Below are positions 60,711-64,000 of a stretch of 64,000 nt of DNA, one piece after another. Both the position numbers and the translations under genes were made by a program. The first letter of the stretch is position 1. Each line of letters opens with the position of its first letter. The DNA is from a bacterium D16-56 (GTDB lineage: Bacteria; Bacillota; Clostridia; Lachnospirales; Lachnospiraceae): assembly GCA_003611875.1 (NCBI GenBank), contig RAYY01000016.1, positions 33,622-97,621 on the forward strand, written 5' to 3'. The notes under the pieces were generated by a model. The model was not told the DNA's origin, did no database searches, and saw nothing but the letters and a program-made list of their open reading frames with translations.

Positions 60711-62081
60711 TTGAAACGGACCATCAGTGTTATGACAGGGAAAGGCTCTGTCAATCACAACAGCAGAAAATTCCACGCAAAGAACACTGACCCAGAGCGT
60801 AGTTGTCTGAATGTGGAATACTGCAATGAAAATATCAAGGACGTATACCATGAATTATTTGATGAAGCACTTGCCCGATACAATGAGAAGCAGACCAGAA
60901 GTGACCGCATAATTGATGATTATTATGAGAAAATCTGTTCCGGCAAACAGGAGAAGCCATTCCATGAGATTATTTTGCAGATAGGCAACAAGGACGATAT
61001 GGGGGCAAAAACAAAGGACGGACAGCTTGCGGCGAAAATACTTGATGAATATATGCAGGACTTTAAGCGGCGTAATCCCACATTGAGGGTGTTCTCTGCC
61101 TATCTCCATATGGACGAAGCCACGCCGCATCTGCATATAGATTTTATACCTTATACGACTGGAAGCAAGAGAGGGCTTGAAACAAGGGTGTCATTAAAAA
61201 AGGCACTGGCAGAACTCGGCTTCAAAGGCGGCACAAGGAGCGAAACGGAGCGTAACCAGTGGGTAGCGGCAGAGAAAGAACAGCTTGCGGAGATTATGCT
61301 AAAGCATGATATTGAGTGGGAGAAAAAGGGAACGCATGAGAAACATTTATCCGTTTTGGATTTTGAGAAAAAGGAGCGTGCAAAAGAAGTTGCCGAACTG
61401 GAGCAGACAATTTCCGGCAGTAAAGAGGAATTATCTTCTATTCTTCATCAGCAAATAACGGCCGGACAGGAAACGGAACAGATACGGAAAGAGGGCGAAG
61501 CAATCCGGCAGGAAGTATCAGAACTTTCCGCTGCCAATTATCTGCTCAAAGGGCAGACGGAACTACTGGCAGGAGATAAAGAAAATCTGTTATCCGAAAA
61601 TGAAAAGCTGGAGAAACAGCAGAAAAAGTTACAACAGGAAATCAACAAAATGGTGCAGTCAAAGGAAGTCATGGAGCGCAATATACACGCCTATGATGAA
61701 GATGTAAAATGGCAGTTGGCAGAACCGGGCGCATTGATGAGCGCAAAGAATTATCGGGATAAAATGGCTTTACCGCTTGTAGAGAAGTTGAAAGAGGTTA
61801 TTAAAAATCTGACTATCAAATGCGTACAGCTTATGGAGCAGGGAAAGAAGCTGACCGCCAAAGTGGACGGACAGCAGAAACAGATTAGCCGCTTGACGAA
61901 TAAGGTCATGGAGCAGAGTGACACCATAGACCGATTGCAGGAAAAAGCAGTTGATTTTGGGCGTTTGGAGCGTCATTTGGGCAAAGAACAGGTACAGTCA
62001 ATAGTAGAGCAGTCAAAAGCATTAGAGCAGGCAGAAAGGGCAAAGAAACGCCCGAAACGTGCCTTTGATATGAGCCGATAG
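60711..62081 (+). CDS. MobV-family relaxase (Mob_Pre)
   Basis: 456 residues, plasmid recombination/mobilisation enzyme that nicks oriT. The N-terminal ISVMTGKGSVNHNSRKF and the metal-binding HMDEATPHLHIDF (His133, His140, His142) define MobV. A long coiled coil covers about 220-440 (Glu/Lys/Gln-rich). The start is TTG, preceded by GGGAGAAAGGG; the family begins a few residues before TISV, which supports it. It needs a helper conjugative system, as no type IV secretion genes are seen. Confidence 0.93.
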   Translation: MKRTISVMTGKGSVNHNSRKFHAKNTDPERSCLNVEYCNENIKDVYHELFDEALARYNEKQTRSDRIIDDYYEKICSGKQEKPFHEIILQIGNKDDMGAKTKDGQLAAKILDEYMQDFKRRNPTLRVFSAYLHMDEATPHLHIDFIPYTTGSKRGLETRVSLKKALAELGFKGGTRSETERNQWVAAEKEQLAEIMLKHDIEWEKKGTHEKHLSVLDFEKKERAKEVAELEQTISGSKEELSSILHQQITAGQETEQIRKEGEAIRQEVSELSAANYLLKGQTELLAGDKENLLSENEKLEKQQKKLQQEINKMVQSKEVMERNIHAYDEDVKWQLAEPGALMSAKNYRDKMALPLVEKLKEVIKNLTIKCVQLMEQGKKLTAKVDGQQKQISRLTNKVMEQSDTIDRLQEKAVDFGRLERHLGKEQVQSIVEQSKALEQAERAKKRPKRAFDMSR

Positions 62082-62102
62082 GAAAGAGAGGATTGATTTC
62101 AT

Positions 62103-62417
62103 ATGACGGATATGGAAAAGAAAGTTATGGTGTGGCTGTGCGCTAAAATCGTGACAGAAACAGACCTTTATGAAACGGACAAGGAAGTGCAGAATCTGAT
62201 AGACTGGGTATGCCTGTCTGAGCAGATAAAGGAGAACAATAATACAATCCGCAATCTGACCGGGGAATATAAGAAGATAGAGCCGGATTGCAGGGAGGGA
62301 GTACGGGCGCAGTTGGAGCGTATGAAAGAAGTTTGCAAAGAGCGTAACAGTCTTTATGAGAAACAGAACGATTTGAAAGGGCAGAAACAGCAGATAGAGA
62401 GAGCATTGGAGCGATAA
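62103..62417 (+). CDS. Hypothetical element protein, 104 aa
   Basis: Not recognised. A small, acidic to neutral, mostly helical protein (LIDWVCLSEQIKENNNTIRNL; Lys/Glu/Gln-rich C-terminal coiled coil), 21 bases after the relaxase, same direction. Probably a mobilisation accessory protein by position only. AGAGAGG upstream. Confidence 0.6.
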   Translation: MTDMEKKVMVWLCAKIVTETDLYETDKEVQNLIDWVCLSEQIKENNNTIRNLTGEYKKIEPDCREGVRAQLERMKEVCKERNSLYEKQNDLKGQKQQIERALER

Positions 62418-62419
62418 AA

Positions 62420-62456
62420 AATATGGGGCGTGGCGGTTGCTGTGCCCTATATTTTT
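62420..62456 (+). terminator. Terminator of the mobilisation operon
   Basis: AATATGGGGC pairs with GCCCTATATT (one G-U) around a 14-base loop and is followed by TTT. Confidence 0.65.
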
Positions 62457-62477
62457 GTGGTAAATGTAGAAAGGGAG

Positions 62478-62486
62478 TGGTATAAT
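62478..62486 (+). promoter_or_regulatory. Extended -10 promoter of the acetyltransferase unit
   Basis: TGGTATAAT with no strong -35. It lies 33 bases before the leader peptide start. Confidence 0.55.
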
Positions 62487-62519
62487 CAAATCTGTAAATT
62501 TAGGTTGGGAGGTAAAAAA

Positions 62520-62561
62520 GTGAAACGCTGCATTGTAGTAACCGATATAGTCGCAAAATAA
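62520..62561 (+). CDS. Leader peptide of the acetyltransferase gene, 13 aa
   Basis: GTG start six bases after GGGAGG (62508-62513), coding MKRCIVVTDIVAK, stop TAA at 62559. Codons 8-11 (ACC GAT ATA GTC) form the 5' arm of a stem that covers the start of the following resistance gene. This is the arrangement of translational attenuators of cat and erm genes: a ribosome stalled on the leader would open the stem. Confidence 0.65.
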   Translation: MKRCIVVTDIVAK

Positions 62562-62598
62562 CTATCAGAACATGGAGGATTTAAAATGACTATATCGG
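62542..62598 (+). promoter_or_regulatory. Translational attenuator stem
   Basis: CCGATATAGTC (62542-62552) is a perfect 11-base complement of GACTATATCGG (62588-62598), which begins at the G of the acetyltransferase ATG. The ribosome site GGAGG (62574-62578) lies in the 35-base loop. The stem should hinder 30S binding unless the leader ribosome melts it. Confidence 0.7.
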
Positions 62599-63215
62599 AG
62601 AATAAAATTTATCCCCGGACAGATGATACTCAAACAGTTTATTTGAAAAACGTGATTATCAGTGACAGAATTAAAATTGGCGATTATACAATGTACAATG
62701 ATTTTGTGCATGACCCTCGGGAATTTGAAAAGAATAATGTATTGTATCATTATCCTGTCAATGGAGATCAGTTACAAATTGGTAAGTTCTGTTCTATTGC
62801 CTGTGGAGCAAAGTTTCTGTTTACCAGTGCAAATCATACAATGTCTTCACTTTCAACATATCCATTTCCAATATTTTTTGAGGAATGGGGGTTAGACATA
62901 AAGGAGATTACAAGCGCATGGGATAACAAAGGCGATATTGTAATCGGCAATGATGTTTGGATTGGCTTTGAAGCAGTTATTCTATCTGGTGTAACGATTG
63001 GTGATGGAGCGATTATTGGTACACGAGCAGTTGTTACAAAAGATGTACTGCCTTATACGGTTGTCGGAGGTATTCCTGCAAAACCGATACGAAAACGGTT
63101 TTCGGACGATGTGATTTCTGAATTATTGAAACTCCGTTGGTGGGAATGGTCTGAAAACAGGATTAAGAAAAACATCGCAGCGATTCAATCAGGTCGAATT
63201 GAGGATTTGGAATAA
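62586..63215 (+). CDS. Vat/CatB-like xenobiotic O-acetyltransferase
   Basis: 209 residues, left-handed beta-helix hexapeptide acetyltransferase. The Vat/CatB signature is clear: YNDFVHDPREFEKNNVLYHY, IGKFCSIACGAKF, NHTMSSLSTYPFPIF with catalytic-type His84, AWDNKGDIVIGNDVWIG and VVTKDVLPYTVVGGIPAK. Relatives inactivate streptogramin A or chloramphenicol; which one cannot be told here. AT-rich codon use differs from the host part. A leader peptide and stem upstream suggest drug-induced translation. Confidence 0.88.
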   Translation: MTISENKIYPRTDDTQTVYLKNVIISDRIKIGDYTMYNDFVHDPREFEKNNVLYHYPVNGDQLQIGKFCSIACGAKFLFTSANHTMSSLSTYPFPIFFEEWGLDIKEITSAWDNKGDIVIGNDVWIGFEAVILSGVTIGDGAIIGTRAVVTKDVLPYTVVGGIPAKPIRKRFSDDVISELLKLRWWEWSENRIKKNIAAIQSGRIEDLE

Positions 63216-63249
63216 TTGGCAACCTTTGTGCGGAAATACAGTTTTCTAT

Positions 63250-63284
63250 AACTTCCTGTCTGTAAAAAAGATAGAAGTTTTTTC
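63250..63284 (+). terminator. Terminator of the acetyltransferase gene
   Basis: ACTTCCTGTCT pairs with AGATAGAAGT (one bulge), followed by TTTTTT. Confidence 0.7.
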
Positions 63285-63296
63285 CTTAGTGATGAT

Positions 63297-63328
63297 TTGA
63301 ACATGGTGCTAGCACCATGTAAGATAAT
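63297..63328 (+). promoter_or_regulatory. MerR-style promoter with perfect palindrome
   Basis: TTGAAC (63297-63302) and GATAAT (63323-63328) are separated by 20 bases. The perfect 20-base palindrome ACATGGTGCTAGCACCATGT (63301-63320) fills that spacer. Overlong 19-20 base spacers occupied by a palindrome are the hallmark of MerR-family activated promoters. No MerR gene is in the window. Confidence 0.5.
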
Positions 63329-63346
63329 GCAGATAAGGAAAATAGT

Positions 63347-63387
63347 AATGTGGCAGTTTGCAATATCAAGCGGATTGCCACATTTTT
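63347..63387 (+). terminator. Hairpin before the yjdF leader
   Basis: AATGTGGCA (63347-63355) pairs perfectly with TGCCACATT (63376-63384), running into TTT. It would stop transcripts from the palindromic promoter before the riboswitch. Confidence 0.55.
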
Positions 63388-63388
63388 A

Positions 63389-63417
63389 TGGAAAAATAGG
63401 CGGTTATGTGGTAATAT
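63389..63417 (+). promoter_or_regulatory. Promoter of the yjdF transcript
   Basis: TGGAAA (63389-63394), 17 bases, TAATAT (63412-63417) with an upstream TGG. RNA would start at about 63424, at the edge of the riboswitch. Confidence 0.5.
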
Positions 63418-63420
63418 ATA

Positions 63421-63525
63421 GGAGCAAAGATAAAAACACAACGCAAGTCAAACTTGTAGAACTGGTAGGTAGTCCAGTCGCACCATTTGGGTGTAAGTAG
63501 CCCTCCCTCCTTAGGGTCGTCCGTT
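63421..63525 (+). ncRNA. Probable yjdF (azaaromatic) riboswitch
   Basis: A roughly 100-base leader before yjdF with GGAGCAAAGA, ACACAACGCAAGTCAAACTT, hairpin ACTGG/CCAGT (63461-63478), CACC/GGTG (63481-63493) and a CCCTCCCTCCTTAGGG end. Its CT-rich CCCTCCCTCC (63501-63510) could mask the AAGGAGG ribosome site at 63548. The location, length and conserved-looking blocks agree with the yjdF motif RNA, which senses azaaromatic compounds; judged from memory of the class. Confidence 0.65.
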
Positions 63526-63561
63526 CTTTGTTCATTACAATTATTTTAAGGAGGAATTGTC

Positions 63562-63978
63562 ATGGACAAAGTTTCGGGAAAGCTGACAGTGTTTTTTGAA
63601 GAACCCTTTTGGGTGGGAGTGTTTGAACGTGTATCAGAGGGAAAATTATCCGTGTGTAAGGTTACGTTTGGGGCAGAACCAAAAGACTATGAAATATATG
63701 ATTTCGTTCTGAAAAATTACTATCGGCTGCGATTTAGTCCGGCTGTGGCAACTGATGTAAAAGACGTAGGTCGCAATCCTAAACGGGTACAGCGTGAGGT
63801 GCGGAAACAGGTACAAAATACCGGGATAGGAACAAAATCACAACAGGCTTTGAAATTACAGCAGGAGCAGTTGAAAACTGAACGCAAGACTGTGAGCCGG
63901 GAACAACGGGAAGCGGAGAAACAGCGGCGGTTTGAACTGAAACAGCAGAAAAGGAAAGAAAAACATAGGGGCAGGTGA
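63562..63978 (+). CDS. yjdF: YjdF family protein (DUF2992)
   Basis: 138 residues. The N-terminal half is a beta-rich domain beginning KLTVFFEEPFWVGVFERV, with VTFGAEPKDYEIYDFVLKNY, as in YjdF/DUF2992; the C-terminal half is a highly basic Gln/Lys/Arg-rich helix ending KRKEKHRGR, suggesting RNA or ribosome contact. Function unknown; in other bacteria it is induced by azaaromatic compounds through the leader riboswitch. AAGGAGG is seven bases before the ATG. Last complete gene in the window. Confidence 0.9.
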   Translation: MDKVSGKLTVFFEEPFWVGVFERVSEGKLSVCKVTFGAEPKDYEIYDFVLKNYYRLRFSPAVATDVKDVGRNPKRVQREVRKQVQNTGIGTKSQQALKLQQEQLKTERKTVSREQREAEKQRRFELKQQKRKEKHRGR

Positions 63979-64000
63979 TATTGCCCCAATTGTGTTGAAC

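Noticed and set aside
60461..60790. Open frame across the hairpin array into the relaxase gene
   Set aside because: It covers six perfect hairpins, has no ribosome site and overlaps the MobV start in another frame.
63297..63500. Open frame of 67 codons before yjdF
   Set aside because: It starts with TTG inside the palindromic promoter, has no ribosome site, and runs through a terminator hairpin and the riboswitch.
1..64000. CRISPR array, tRNA or rRNA genes
   Set aside because: No regularly spaced repeats, no tRNA-like cloverleaf with GGTTCGAATCC-type loop, and no rRNA sequence were noticed on either strand; a tRNAscan or CRISPR search would settle it.

Overview
The window looks like a chromosome segment of a gut-type Lachnospiraceae/Clostridium-group Firmicute. 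Pointers are strong GGAGG-type ribosome binding sites, a split IMP cyclohydrolase plus AICAR formyltransferase pair, a Trp T-box, a DUF4321 protein, YesM-type kinases, TRAP and sugar ABC importers with lipoprotein receptors, a two-subunit Fe-S serine dehydratase, and a mobilisable element typical of gut Firmicutes. No rRNA, tRNA or CRISPR array was seen.

Layout. 1-3.3 kb: end of purine synthesis, then two unrecognised small genes bracketed by look-alike terminators. 3.4-5.7 kb: hflK-hflC. 5.7-11.7 kb: AraC regulator divergent from a cytosolic sulfatase and a sugar ABC importer, a probable sulfated-glycan uptake and desulfation unit. 11.8-12.6 kb: secreted repeat protein. 12.7-16.4 kb: YesM-type kinase, a response regulator without DNA-binding domain, and an orphan TRAP-type binding lipoprotein in one coupled operon. 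16.5-22 kb: manA, a LacI regulator and a complete TRAP transporter with LacI-type operators. 22-25.4 kb: Trp T-box with trpB2, a candidate structured RNA, and an Fe-S aldo/keto reductase. 25.5-27.7 kb: secreted repeat protein, then decayed SGNH/MBOAT and lipoprotein fragments. 27.7-36 kb: ABC-F protein and a dipeptide-type ABC importer. 36-42.3 kb: DUF4321, chemoreceptor coupled to an FMN-binding lipoprotein, MATE pump, YwaF-like protein, GNAT. 42.3-46.4 kb: serine dehydratase, ZIP transporter, second MATE pump. 46.4-53.5 kb: NarL-type two-component system followed by a BceRSAB-like antibiotic sensing and detoxification module with a recognisable operator. 53.6-55 kb: a GMP synthase whose glutamine amidotransferase domain is shortened and lacks its catalytic Cys.

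From about 55 kb to the right edge the sequence is foreign: an integrative mobilisable element next to the guaA 3' end. It carries a small module of unknown function under an XRE regulator, two GNATs, Xis, tyrosine integrase, MobC-like protein, RepA-like ATPase, an origin-like hairpin array, a MobV relaxase, a Vat/CatB-like acetyltransferase with a leader-peptide attenuator, and yjdF behind a probable azaaromatic riboswitch. Its right end lies outside the window.

Most noteworthy: the amidotransferase-deficient GuaA; the erm/cat-style attenuator of the acetyltransferase; a pseudoknot-like candidate RNA at 23985-24100; a kinase/regulator/binding-protein operon that may be a three-part sensor; a MerR-style palindromic promoter before yjdF; and a chemoreceptor coupled to a flavin-binding lipoprotein. 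All functional statements come from reading the sequence and from family knowledge; no database search was run.
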